Source of the DNA: JAEHDI01 sp035455185
GTDB taxonomy: Bacteria > Acidobacteriota > Terriglobia > Bryobacterales > Bryobacteraceae
Assembly: GCA_035455185.1 (NCBI GenBank)
Contig: DATIFQ010000497.1
Coordinates: forward strand, 1-26,094
Direction: 5' to 3'
Length of the DNA: 26,094 nt
Each line of letters starts with the position of its first letter. The first letter of the stretch is position 1. The position numbers and the translations under genes are program-made. Of the stretch, positions 16,991-24,745 are shown in pieces. The notes under the pieces were generated by a model, which made no database searches, was not told the origin of the DNA, and worked only from the letters and a program-made list of their open reading frames with translations.

Positions 16991-18376
16991 CTAGGCATCT
17001 CTCAGGTCCCGTTGATCCCGGTCGCGCACGTCGAGATTCACGCCGTCGGCGCGCAACCTCTCCTGGAGTTCGTGCACGCTCAGTTCGCGGGGCGGAATTC
17101 GCTTCCCCACTGCCAGGGCCGCCGCCAGACCAGCCGCATGGCCGGTGGCCATGCAATTGCTCATGCTCTTGCCGGCAGCGGCCCCGGCGTGGGTAGCGGA
17201 CATGCAACGTCCAGCCATGAGCAGGCCATCGAGTTTCTCGGGGACCAGGCACCGGTAAGGGACGTCGTGGATCTTCAACTTGGTGAACTTAGCTCCCTTT
17301 TGTCCCCCAAAATCCAGGTATCCGGTCCGCCAGGCGATTGCGTCTTCAAACCGCCGGCCGTGCATTGCGTCTTCTTCGGTGATGACGTACAGGCCCTTCA
17401 CACGGCGGGTTTCGCGCACGCCGACCTGCGGCCCGGCGCCGATCCACTCGATTTGACGGAGACTCGGATTGTCCGACTCCCGCACCGCTTGAATCATCTG
17501 AAGCGCCTGGCGGCGGCTGGTGCATTCGGCCTGCGTGCGCTGCACCAGATCGGTCGCATCCAGACGGCCGAGGTCCGCCGTTCCGGCGTGATTGATGTAC
17601 CAACTGCTGCCGTGAGCGATCGTTCCCAGCTCGATGAAGCCCGCGGGTACCAATGGGTACTTCTTTCTTGCTTTGCGGATGGCTGCCTCAATGTCGTCGA
17701 ATCGAGTCTTCGCCTTGTCGATGTTCGTCAGCGCCAGTGACAATGTCATGGGCATGAGCTGCTCGGGATCGATCATGACTTCCGCCCCGGCGTAGTAGGC
17801 CACGTCTGCGTCTCCCGTGCAGTCCACCACGACGCTCGCGCGAACCGCCATCAATCCCCGCTTGGTGGCAATGACCACGCCGGCGACGCGGTTGTGCTCG
17901 ACGATCGCATCGGCCGCGCGAACGTGAACCAGATAGCGGACACCGACCGCGTCCAGCGCATCGAGGAGCGCGACCTTCAGGTATTCGACGTTGCACCACA
18001 ACTGGTGATCGCCGATCTTCACCGCCTGGTCGCCGTAACGGAGCAGGTTATGCACCAGCAACTCGTGGATCGCAGAGCGCGGCTTGCCCCCGGGACGCAC
18101 CTGGTTGATCGGCATCCCGAGCGCCCACGCCCCGACGCCGCCGAAAAACGAGTGGTTCTCGACCAGCAGTGTGTTGGCGCCCGCACGGGCGGCGCCCAGC
18201 GCCGCGCCGATCCCAGCCGGCCCGCCGCCCGCGACCAGCACATCCACTGTACTCAAAACCGGGTACTTCGTCGCCGGTTCAGCCGGGCGCACGGCGCTTG
18301 CGCTCTTCCCTGCCAACGCCGCTCCGGCCAGACTCGCCGGAAAGAGCCCTCGCCGGGTCAGACCACGCTTTCTCAT
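16991..18376 (-). CDS. Tat-exported FAD-dependent oxidoreductase (FAD_oxidored family)
   Basis: A 461-residue flavoprotein of the type that Pfam groups as FAD_oxidored. ATG 18376 has GGAGAAGAG upstream and opens a Tat leader (RKRGLTRRGLFPASLAGAAL). The dinucleotide fold is VDVLVAGGGPAGIGAALGAA (Gly50, Gly52, Gly55), followed by ENHSFFGGVGAWALGM. VVVDCTGDADVAYYAGAE and the C-terminal GLLMAGRCMSATHAGAAAGK, the second FAD-contact segment, are both typical. These enzymes oxidise or reduce a small organic substrate with FAD bound before export. Among exported glycosidases a sugar-derived substrate is plausible but is inference only. The 124-bp gap to the sulfatase-like gene (16867-16990) shows only a small 5-bp dyad at 16954-16966. 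Confidence 0.82.
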   Translation of the reverse strand: MRKRGLTRRGLFPASLAGAALAGKSASAVRPAEPATKYPVLSTVDVLVAGGGPAGIGAALGAARAGANTLLVENHSFFGGVGAWALGMPINQVRPGGKPRSAIHELLVHNLLRYGDQAVKIGDHQLWCNVEYLKVALLDALDAVGVRYLVHVRAADAIVEHNRVAGVVIATKRGLMAVRASVVVDCTGDADVAYYAGAEVMIDPEQLMPMTLSLALTNIDKAKTRFDDIEAAIRKARKKYPLVPAGFIELGTIAHGSSWYINHAGTADLGRLDATDLVQRTQAECTSRRQALQMIQAVRESDNPSLRQIEWIGAGPQVGVRETRRVKGLYVITEEDAMHGRRFEDAIAWRTGYLDFGGQKGAKFTKLKIHDVPYRCLVPEKLDGLLMAGRCMSATHAGAAAGKSMSNCMATGHAAGLAAALAVGKRIPPRELSVHELQERLRADGVNLDVRDRDQRDLRDA

Positions 18377-18500
18377 CGCACTCTTCTCCGCAGTAAACGG
18401 AATGTTGACCAGACGACTATACACCGTTGAACGCAAGACTTGTGGCCCGGTAACGATAACAGCCAAGCTGTGCGCCCGTCATCTCGGATATACTTCAGGC
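18377..18500. promoter_or_regulatory. Divergent spacer with two candidate -10 elements
   Basis: The minus strand carries TATAGT (18421-18416), 40 bp before the flavoenzyme ATG. The plus strand carries TATACT (18489-18494), ending 6 bp before the GTG at 18501. Neither has a convincing -35. The second would make the TPR-protein mRNA leaderless; only a CAGG precedes its GTG. Confidence 0.35.
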
Positions 18501-19406
18501 GTGGTGCGGGTGCTGGTCATTTTGAGTGTGATCGTGTGCTCGCTCCGGGCGCAGAGTCTGCAGCAGGCGATTTCGGATGTCGAAGCCGGCCGGCTCGAAA
18601 ACGCCGAGCAGGCCCTGACGAGATTTCTCGGCTCTCATCCCGATTCTGAGGAGGCCCTTTTCTACATGGGCCTGCTGCATTTTCGGGCGGGTCGCCCAGC
18701 CGCGGCGCGCCCGTATCTGGACCGGGCAGTGAAGCTCTCGCCCACCAGCGCGCCAGCATGGAAAGTACTGGGCTTGGTGACTGCGGCGGGCGGCAACCTG
18801 CAGGAAGCCCTGACGCCGTTCGGGAAGGCTTGCCAACTCGCTCCGAGCGACGAGGAAGCTTGTTATTACTTCGCACGCAACCTCTACGCTCTGCATCGAT
18901 ACGACCTCGCCTGCGAGCCGTTCGCGCAAGCGTTGCGTGCCGCGCCCGAAGGAATGCGGTCGAAAGTCGACCGGGCTGCGGCGCTGAATCTGGAAGCCTT
19001 GGGGCGGTCTGCCGAGGCCGAACGTCATTTTCGAGAAGCCGTCCGTCTGCACCGCGGCGATGGTCGACCCAACGAGGATCCGCACATCGACTACGGAGCC
19101 TTCCTGTTCCGCCAGGGCCGCACCGCAGAAGCCCTGCGGACTTTGGAGCAGGCTACCGCCGCACTGGCATCCTCCTCGCGCGCGAACACCGAACTGGGAA
19201 GGGTTCTGCTGGAATTGGGGAGACCGGATGCAGCCGCGGTCCAGTTGGAAAGAGCGATCGGGCTGGAGCGAGGCAACTGGACGGCCCGCTTGCTACTCGG
19301 TAGGGCTTATCTCCGACTCGGTCGAAAAGAGGAAGGCAACGAACAGATGCGACTGGGCCAAGAGGGGTGGGCGAGGGAACACTACGATTCTTCGATCGTC
19401 AAGTAG
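18501..19406 (+). CDS. Exported TPR-repeat protein
   Basis: A 301-residue protein. The GTG at 18501 (or the next codon, GTG 18504) gives the short Sec leader VVRVLVILSVIVCSLRAQ. The rest is almost entirely helical TPR repeats of about 34 residues: LQQAISDVEAGRLENAEQAL, EALFYMGLLHFRAGRPAAAR, PAWKVLGLVTAAGGNLQEAL, EACYYFARNLYALHRYDLAC, and three or more towards the end (RANTELGRVLLELGRPDAAA). There is no enzymatic domain; it is probably a periplasmic scaffold. The open frame extends far upstream, but that part is antisense to the flavoenzyme gene and lacks TPR character. The last 25 bp overlap the 3' end of the converging CRTAC gene. Confidence 0.75.
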   Translation: MVRVLVILSVIVCSLRAQSLQQAISDVEAGRLENAEQALTRFLGSHPDSEEALFYMGLLHFRAGRPAAARPYLDRAVKLSPTSAPAWKVLGLVTAAGGNLQEALTPFGKACQLAPSDEEACYYFARNLYALHRYDLACEPFAQALRAAPEGMRSKVDRAAALNLEALGRSAEAERHFREAVRLHRGDGRPNEDPHIDYGAFLFRQGRTAEALRTLEQATAALASSSRANTELGRVLLELGRPDAAAVQLERAIGLERGNWTARLLLGRAYLRLGRKEEGNEQMRLGQEGWAREHYDSSIVK

Positions 19407-21073
19407 CGGTCGCCGGCGACCTTTTCCAGCCTTTGCCGCACGCCGCTCGGCCACTCGATCTCGATCGATTGCGCGCCTGCATCCTTGCCCAGGCCAAAGA
19501 ATACCGTCCGGTCGCTCGCGCATCCGTAGCCCGTGGATGTAGTGACGCGGTTCCACTGCCCGCGCCCAGAGGAGCCGATGACATGAACCAGAGCGCCGAG
19601 ACCGTCTCGGTTGCTGCGGTGGCCGCGGAGGCGTAGGGCGAGCCAGTGATTTCCTGAGGTCGAGGTGTTGCGAAACAGTTCCGCTCGCTCGTCAATCCGG
19701 CTTACTACGGCGTCCACCCTGCCGTCTCGGTCGAAGTCGCCGAACGCCACGCCCCGATGGAACCCCGTCTGCTGAAAATCAGGCCCGGCCCGGGTGCTGA
19801 CATCGAGAAAGCGCCCGCCGCCCAGGTTCACCAGCACCATGTTCGCCTGACGCGATTTTCGCGGCGAGAACATCTCAGTGTTGTCGTCGATTGAGCTGCA
19901 GGCTACAAACAGATCCTTCAGCCCGTCGTTGTTGAGATCGAAAACCCCATTGCTCCAACCGGTGGCCGTCAGGGTCTGGCGCCCCAGCCCGCTGATATAA
20001 GTGATATCAGCGAACAGACCCTTGCCGAGGCTGCGGAACAGAGGAAACGTCTCATTGGCTAGGGCTGCGATGAACACGTCCTCGCGGCCATCGTTGTCGA
20101 TGTCGCGCGCATCGACTCCCATCGAACTGAGAGCCCGGCCATCTTCGTTGAAGGCAAGGCCCGCCCAGAGAGCCACCTCCCGAAATCGGCCGCCGCCCTC
20201 GTTCCGAAACAGGAAGTTCGGATACGTGTCGTTGGCGACGAAGACGTCGAGCCTGCCATCCTGGTCGAAGTCCAGGAAGCTGACGCCCATTCCCTTGCCG
20301 ATATGCGCGGCGATTCCGGAGGACTCCGAAACGTCAGTGAACGTGCCGTCTCCGTTATTGTGGTACAGGCTGTTCGGCAGGCCGGCGTAGTACTTGGGGC
20401 TGCAATATGTGCGAACCCCGTTTACGCTGCAGGGGGGCTCCTTGCCGGGGATCCACACACAGTAGTTCACCACGAACAGATCGAGCCATCCGTCACTGTC
20501 GTAGTCAAACCAGCCCGCCGCGATCGACCACGGTTTGCGGCGATCGGAGTTGTGAGTCAGCCCCGCCCGTGCCGTGACGTCTTCGAACGTGCCGTCGCGC
20601 CGGTTCCGGTACAAAATGTTGCGGTTCACGCCGACGATGAACAGATCGGTGAAGCCATCGCTGTCGTAGTCACCGGTGGCAACGCCGGTGGCGAAGCCTT
20701 CGCCCTTCACCCCCGCCTGTAACGTGATGTCCGTGAACGTGCCGTCGCCGTTGTTACGATAAAGCCGGTTGTAGAAAGCAGCAGTGTCCTTCTCGAGTTT
20801 CGGTTGCCGCGCTCCGTTGATGAAGTAAATGTCGGGCCAGCCGTCGCTGTTGTAATCAAAAACGGCGACACCGGACACCATGGTCTCGATCTGGTGTTTC
20901 TCCGGGGTGGCCGAATTGCGCAGGATGAAGTCGACGCGTGCGTGTGACGCGACGTTCTGGAAAGTTATCGGATCCGGGCCGGCCGGCGCAGACGGGAGCC
21001 AGCCGGCCAGGATCGCCAGCGCGGCGCAGCCGCTGGCAACACGAAAACAGTCTCGGATGAACTGAAATTGCAT
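19382..21073 (-). CDS. CRTAC-type exported protein (VCBS/FG-GAP repeats plus ASPIC/UnbV domain)
   Basis: A 563-residue protein. The start is ATG 21073, with an alternative GTG at 21076; TGA, GTG and ATG are adjacent (TGAGTGATG), so translation is coupled to the upstream gene. The leader is FRVASGCAALAILAGWLPSA. Seven FG-GAP/VCBS strands carry DxDxDG-type calcium loops: FDYNSDGWPDIYFING, GDYDSDGFTDLFIVG, FDYDSDGWLDLFVVNY, LDFDQDGRLDVFVAND, RDIDNDGREDVFIAAL, FDLNNDGLKDLFVACS and GDFDRDGRVDAVVSRI. They form a beta-propeller. The C-terminus (NHWLALRLRGHRSNRDGLGA, then VFFGLGKDAGAQSIEIEWPS) is the ASPIC/UnbV domain. Biochemical role unknown; surface carbohydrate or protein binding is the usual guess. 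Confidence 0.88.
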   Translation of the reverse strand: MQFQFIRDCFRVASGCAALAILAGWLPSAPAGPDPITFQNVASHARVDFILRNSATPEKHQIETMVSGVAVFDYNSDGWPDIYFINGARQPKLEKDTAAFYNRLYRNNGDGTFTDITLQAGVKGEGFATGVATGDYDSDGFTDLFIVGVNRNILYRNRRDGTFEDVTARAGLTHNSDRRKPWSIAAGWFDYDSDGWLDLFVVNYCVWIPGKEPPCSVNGVRTYCSPKYYAGLPNSLYHNNGDGTFTDVSESSGIAAHIGKGMGVSFLDFDQDGRLDVFVANDTYPNFLFRNEGGGRFREVALWAGLAFNEDGRALSSMGVDARDIDNDGREDVFIAALANETFPLFRSLGKGLFADITYISGLGRQTLTATGWSNGVFDLNNDGLKDLFVACSSIDDNTEMFSPRKSRQANMVLVNLGGGRFLDVSTRAGPDFQQTGFHRGVAFGDFDRDGRVDAVVSRIDERAELFRNTSTSGNHWLALRLRGHRSNRDGLGALVHVIGSSGRGQWNRVTTSTGYGCASDRTVFFGLGKDAGAQSIEIEWPSGVRQRLEKVAGDRYLTIEES

Positions 21074-21076
21074 CAC

Positions 21077-23065
21077 TCAGTCGAGCCACACGACCGCGCC
21101 CTTGTTCACCTCTGGGATCACGCAGGTCAACGATCCGTTCTTCCATTCGCCCGCGAGTTTCTCGACTTCACCGAGGAACGGCAGAACGTACACGGAGCCT
21201 TTTCGGCCGGTTTTGAAGGTGATCCGTACATTGCGCTCCGGCAGTTGCTGTGCCACCTGGCTCGCCTTCAGTCCCTTGAAATTCGCCAGGAACACGCGGG
21301 TCTTCCCATCCACCTGTGCAATTTGCGTAGAAATGAATGGCGAGGTCTCCACCTCTACCGCTGGTTTGATCTGCGACATCCCGAGAAGTTTGGCGGCCCA
21401 AGCGGTTCTCAGACGCTCGAACTGCGCCTGCTGGTATTCTCCGGAGGCTGCCAGTTCGTTGAATTCCTTCCGCAGTTGCGCGTAGTACTCAGCCCCGGGG
21501 CAGCGCGGATAGTACAAGAACTTCCTGCGGGAAGTTCCTGCTCCCTCCTGGGCGGGATCGGCGATGCCCAGCAGCTTGTGGATGGGGTTGGCCGGCTGTT
21601 CCGCGCCGGTGTCGTCGTATTTACCGGTCTCGCCAGTCACGATCAGGGTCATTCCCGAGTTGAAACGGGAGCGCAGAACATCCAGTTCCTGTTTTCCGAG
21701 GCAGCGGGCCTCGGGCAGGATGAGCACGCTGCCATGGAATGCATCCAGGGTTCGCGGAGTCACCACCTGAAATTCCAGGTGCGATTGCATGAGGAGCATC
21801 ATGGTGCCCCGGTAGGAGTCGATGAATTCCTTTGAGAAGTAATTGCGGCTTTTCGGGGAGAAATAGACACCAATCGGGCGAATCGGCATTCTCGGCAGGA
21901 AGAACACCTTCTCGTGATCCCGGATCCATTGGAAGATCACTTTTCTGGTCTCGATGTCGTTCGAGCCTGACATGACGTGCCCACGCGCGTCCCACGTATT
22001 GGTGCCGGCCATCAACTGCGCCGTGGCCAGATTCTTCATCGCTTCGCCCGGAACGATCTCCTTTTCGTTCTCCCACGAGTAGGTCAGCATCCAGGTCGGC
22101 TTGCTGCCTGCAAACGCCCGGAACGAATACATCCCGACCATGTCCTGGAACCAGGTCAGCGGCGTGCGCCGGGCGGCCCGGCCACCGGTGCTGTACTCGT
22201 GCGCGATCGTGTCTACAACCCGATAGAGGTCGTAGACATCCGTGCCGACGCGGACCGCGGGGTCCTCGATGCCTGGATAAATCTCCGCGATCGTCTTGCA
22301 CTTCGGGTTCACGGACTTGACTGCGGCATCGATCTGCCTCATGAAATCGGTCAAGGCGTCGATCCGAAAATCGATCCACTTGCGGAAATTGGCGTCGCGG
22401 AAATCGCCGAGCTTCAGATCAGTTTTGGCATTCAGTCCCGTCTTCCGTTTGAATGCGGCCACCGTGTAATCGTCGAAGCTCACCCAGGAATCCCCCCATC
22501 CCTTGAAGTGGGTCATCCAGTACGGGATGTCAACGTAGACGCCGTCGATTCCGGTAGCGGCGATCTGCCGCACGCGTTCCAGGTAGGTCTTCATCCAGTC
22601 GGTCGCAAACGGAGTGAGCCAGACGTCCTCATCGCCTTCTCGCACCCAGAAGGCTGCCCCGCCGCCAAACACGGCAGGTTCGCCAGTGATCTTCCGCTGC
22701 AGCCAGTCAGGATGGTCCTTTGCCATCGAGTGAGCTTGGGAGGCGGCCTTCGCCGTGATGCACTCGGTTCCTGCGATATAGACGAACGCGTAGTTGCCGG
22801 CCTCGTGCGCTTTCGCGGCGACCGCCCGCAAGGCAGTGAGCTTCTCAGTGGGGTCGAGAAAGCTTTCATAACGGCCGGGGATATCGTTGTCCACCTCGAT
22901 GCCGAACACGAACGTGTCGGTAGCGCTTCGGACGATCTGGTCGACATTGCTGAGACTTACTCCATGCCCGCCGATTCGAACGAAGTGCGTCCAGTCCTGA
23001 CGGTCCTGGGACCGGCCCGCCGCCAGCAGAAGGAACGCCAACGCAAAGAGCTTTACCGTGCGCAT
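21077..23065 (-). CDS. Exported glycosidase-like protein with amidotransferase-like domain
   Basis: A 662-residue protein. ATG 23065 has AAGGAGGA 8 bp upstream and gives the leader MRTVKLFALAFLLLAAGRSQ; the longer in-frame start at 23095 lacks both. Residues about 30-330 form a TIM barrel. GIDGVYVDIPYW (Asp179), TIAEIYPGIED (Glu261) and TIAHEYSTGG (Glu290) supply carboxylates at strand ends. A Rossmann-like, beta-galactosidase-trimerisation (class I amidotransferase-like) region follows at about 395-485 (RPIGVYFSPKSRNYFSKEFI, SVLILPEARCLGKQELDVLR). A beta-sandwich closes the protein at VIPEVNKGAVVWLD. The layout is that of GH42/GHL-type enzymes, but the family is not certain. It is the first gene of a minus-strand operon with the CRTAC gene. 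Confidence 0.68.
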   Translation of the reverse strand: MRTVKLFALAFLLLAAGRSQDRQDWTHFVRIGGHGVSLSNVDQIVRSATDTFVFGIEVDNDIPGRYESFLDPTEKLTALRAVAAKAHEAGNYAFVYIAGTECITAKAASQAHSMAKDHPDWLQRKITGEPAVFGGGAAFWVREGDEDVWLTPFATDWMKTYLERVRQIAATGIDGVYVDIPYWMTHFKGWGDSWVSFDDYTVAAFKRKTGLNAKTDLKLGDFRDANFRKWIDFRIDALTDFMRQIDAAVKSVNPKCKTIAEIYPGIEDPAVRVGTDVYDLYRVVDTIAHEYSTGGRAARRTPLTWFQDMVGMYSFRAFAGSKPTWMLTYSWENEKEIVPGEAMKNLATAQLMAGTNTWDARGHVMSGSNDIETRKVIFQWIRDHEKVFFLPRMPIRPIGVYFSPKSRNYFSKEFIDSYRGTMMLLMQSHLEFQVVTPRTLDAFHGSVLILPEARCLGKQELDVLRSRFNSGMTLIVTGETGKYDDTGAEQPANPIHKLLGIADPAQEGAGTSRRKFLYYPRCPGAEYYAQLRKEFNELAASGEYQQAQFERLRTAWAAKLLGMSQIKPAVEVETSPFISTQIAQVDGKTRVFLANFKGLKASQVAQQLPERNVRITFKTGRKGSVYVLPFLGEVEKLAGEWKNGSLTCVIPEVNKGAVVWLD

Positions 23066-23167
23066 ACAGCCGATCCTCCTTGATGTGTGGGGCAAAAGCG
23101 GACACTACCCGTCGCCCCACGGCAGTATACTGCAAAAGCAGTAAGCGCATAACCAGGAGGTGTGTGC
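23066..23167. promoter_or_regulatory. Divergent spacer with a TATACT palindrome
   Basis: GCAGTATACTGC at 23122-23133 is a perfect 12-bp palindrome, followed by AAAA and a repeat GCAGTA. Because it is palindromic it places a TATACT on both strands (plus 23126-23131, minus 23129-23124), 37 bp before the plus-strand ATG and about 58 bp before the minus-strand ATG. It may be a shared bidirectional -10 region or an operator. The plus-strand ribosome binding site is AGGAGGT at 23154-23160. Confidence 0.4.
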
Positions 23168-24700
23168 ATGAAGCGACGAGCTTTCTTCCGGACCGCAGGA
23201 CTGGCCATCCCCATCGCGGTCAAACCGTCGGCCGCTTATGTTGTCTCCCACAATTGGGACAAGTACGATTTCGGCTCGGGCCCGCCCGTCAAGGAGCGAC
23301 TCTATCAGGGGCCGTTTCCCCAATACCCTCCTGAACAGATCTTTCCGGGTGGGGACGTGGTGATGGCGACCACGCCGTCCGATGAAGTAGTGCCGAATTT
23401 CGGCCGCGGGCTGATTACGTACATCGCTGCGGATATGGGGACAGCCGAAATTCTTGGCGAAGACAAGGCCAAAGCTATCGAGGAACTCGTCAAGCTCCCG
23501 CTCGGCCAAAAGCTCTACATCCGTCCGACGTGGCGCGAGGTCCAGCCCCGCCGCGGCCGCCTCGAGTTTCCCGATTACTGGAAACTCACCTTCGATCTAG
23601 CCAAGCAATACAACAAGCAAGTAGGTTTCCGAATCCAGATGCGCGCTCCGGACTATCCGGAGGAAGCCCTGCCGGACTTCGTCCTGGAGAAAGTGCCCAT
23701 GGTGAAACTGGAAGGGCAGTGGAGACGGAACAGCAAGCGTGAATTCCAGGAGCCGCGCTACGACCATCCGGCATTCCAGGAGGCTTTTCAAGAGCTCAAC
23801 GGGCTGTTGGCAGCGGAACTGAACGGCAACCCGCTCGTCGAGTTCGTAGACACGTTCATGTATGGCTTCTGGGGCGAGGGCCACACCTGGCCTTTCCGGA
23901 ACAATCCGTTTCCGAATTACCAGACAGCGGAGCGAACCTGGGCCGGCATGTTTGAGAAGCAACTGGAGCAGTGGACAAAGACGCCGCTGGCTACCAATAC
24001 GCAGCCCGATTTCAGCCTGGTGGGCAATTCCGAGCTCGTCGATCGCACGGTTCGCAGCTACAACTGGCTGCGCACCGACACCATCTTCATCGAGAACGTA
24101 CAGATCGAGGCGATCGGCAATCGTCCGCCATGGGTGGCGGCGGTTCTCGAAGTCGGAATGTCCGACGGATCACCCAACTCGCTGCGCATCAGTGAAGGGG
24201 TGCCGGCAACTGACAACATGATCCAACACGTGCTCGACGTGGGCGCGAACTACTGGTCGCTGTGGAATTTCCACCGGATCAGCGCGGAAGGCATTCTGAA
24301 TTACTACCGCCAGTACCCGAAAAAGATCGACGAAATCAACCGCAGTATCGGCTACAATGTGCGGCCTTCGTTCGTCTGGGTTTACGAGGGCGATAATCCC
24401 GGACTGATTATCGGGTTCGCGAACGATGGAGTTGCCGGCGTGCCCGGGGTGTTACGGGTTACTGTCTTCGGCGAAGACGGCAAAGCGTACGCATCCGGCG
24501 GGTTAGACGCGGGATATCCTTTGCCTGGCAAGATCCGGCAGGCCCAGTTCCCGCTGCCGAAAGGCACGAAATGGGAAGGGTTGCAACTTAAGGCGGAACT
24601 GGAAGTGAAAGGGGTGCGGCACCCGGTCCGATGGGCGTGTCATCAGAAGACGAACCCTGATGGCTCACTGACCCTTCGCCGCAACCTCGGGCGGGGATAG
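23168..24700 (+). CDS. Tat-exported putative glycoside hydrolase (GH42/DUF4832-like)
   Basis: A 510-residue protein. ATG 23168 sits 7 bp after AGGAGGT and opens MKRRAFFRTAGLAIPIAV, a Tat-type leader; an in-frame GTG at 23162 is less well placed. The barrel begins around ADMGTAEILGEDKAK. YIRPTWREVQPRRGRLEFPD is the 'W..xxP..G.xxF' strand seen in GH42- and GH5-like clan A enzymes. GFWGEGHTWPF (Glu237) is the best acid/base candidate and TIFIENVQIEAIG may hold the nucleophile. The C-terminal beta-sandwich (about 395-510, GLIIGFANDGVAGVPGVLRV) resembles DUF4832-type domains. Substrate unknown. It is followed after 45 bp by the amidohydrolase gene, probably in one transcript. Confidence 0.62.
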   Translation: MKRRAFFRTAGLAIPIAVKPSAAYVVSHNWDKYDFGSGPPVKERLYQGPFPQYPPEQIFPGGDVVMATTPSDEVVPNFGRGLITYIAADMGTAEILGEDKAKAIEELVKLPLGQKLYIRPTWREVQPRRGRLEFPDYWKLTFDLAKQYNKQVGFRIQMRAPDYPEEALPDFVLEKVPMVKLEGQWRRNSKREFQEPRYDHPAFQEAFQELNGLLAAELNGNPLVEFVDTFMYGFWGEGHTWPFRNNPFPNYQTAERTWAGMFEKQLEQWTKTPLATNTQPDFSLVGNSELVDRTVRSYNWLRTDTIFIENVQIEAIGNRPPWVAAVLEVGMSDGSPNSLRISEGVPATDNMIQHVLDVGANYWSLWNFHRISAEGILNYYRQYPKKIDEINRSIGYNVRPSFVWVYEGDNPGLIIGFANDGVAGVPGVLRVTVFGEDGKAYASGGLDAGYPLPGKIRQAQFPLPKGTKWEGLQLKAELEVKGVRHPVRWACHQKTNPDGSLTLRRNLGRG

Positions 24701-24745
24701 TTTCCCCGCTCACGGGATCGTCGGACTTGCGAGCCACGAACAGCT

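Noticed and set aside
18084..18500. Upstream extension of the TPR protein
   Set aside because: The frame is open but antisense to the flavoenzyme gene, lacks TPR repeats, and would bury the leader that starts at 18501.
21977..23083. 368-codon open frame on the plus strand
   Set aside because: Antisense to the glycosidase-like gene at 21077-23065, which has a signal peptide, ribosome binding site and barrel motifs. The antisense product shows no domain or leader and reflects high-GC codon third positions.
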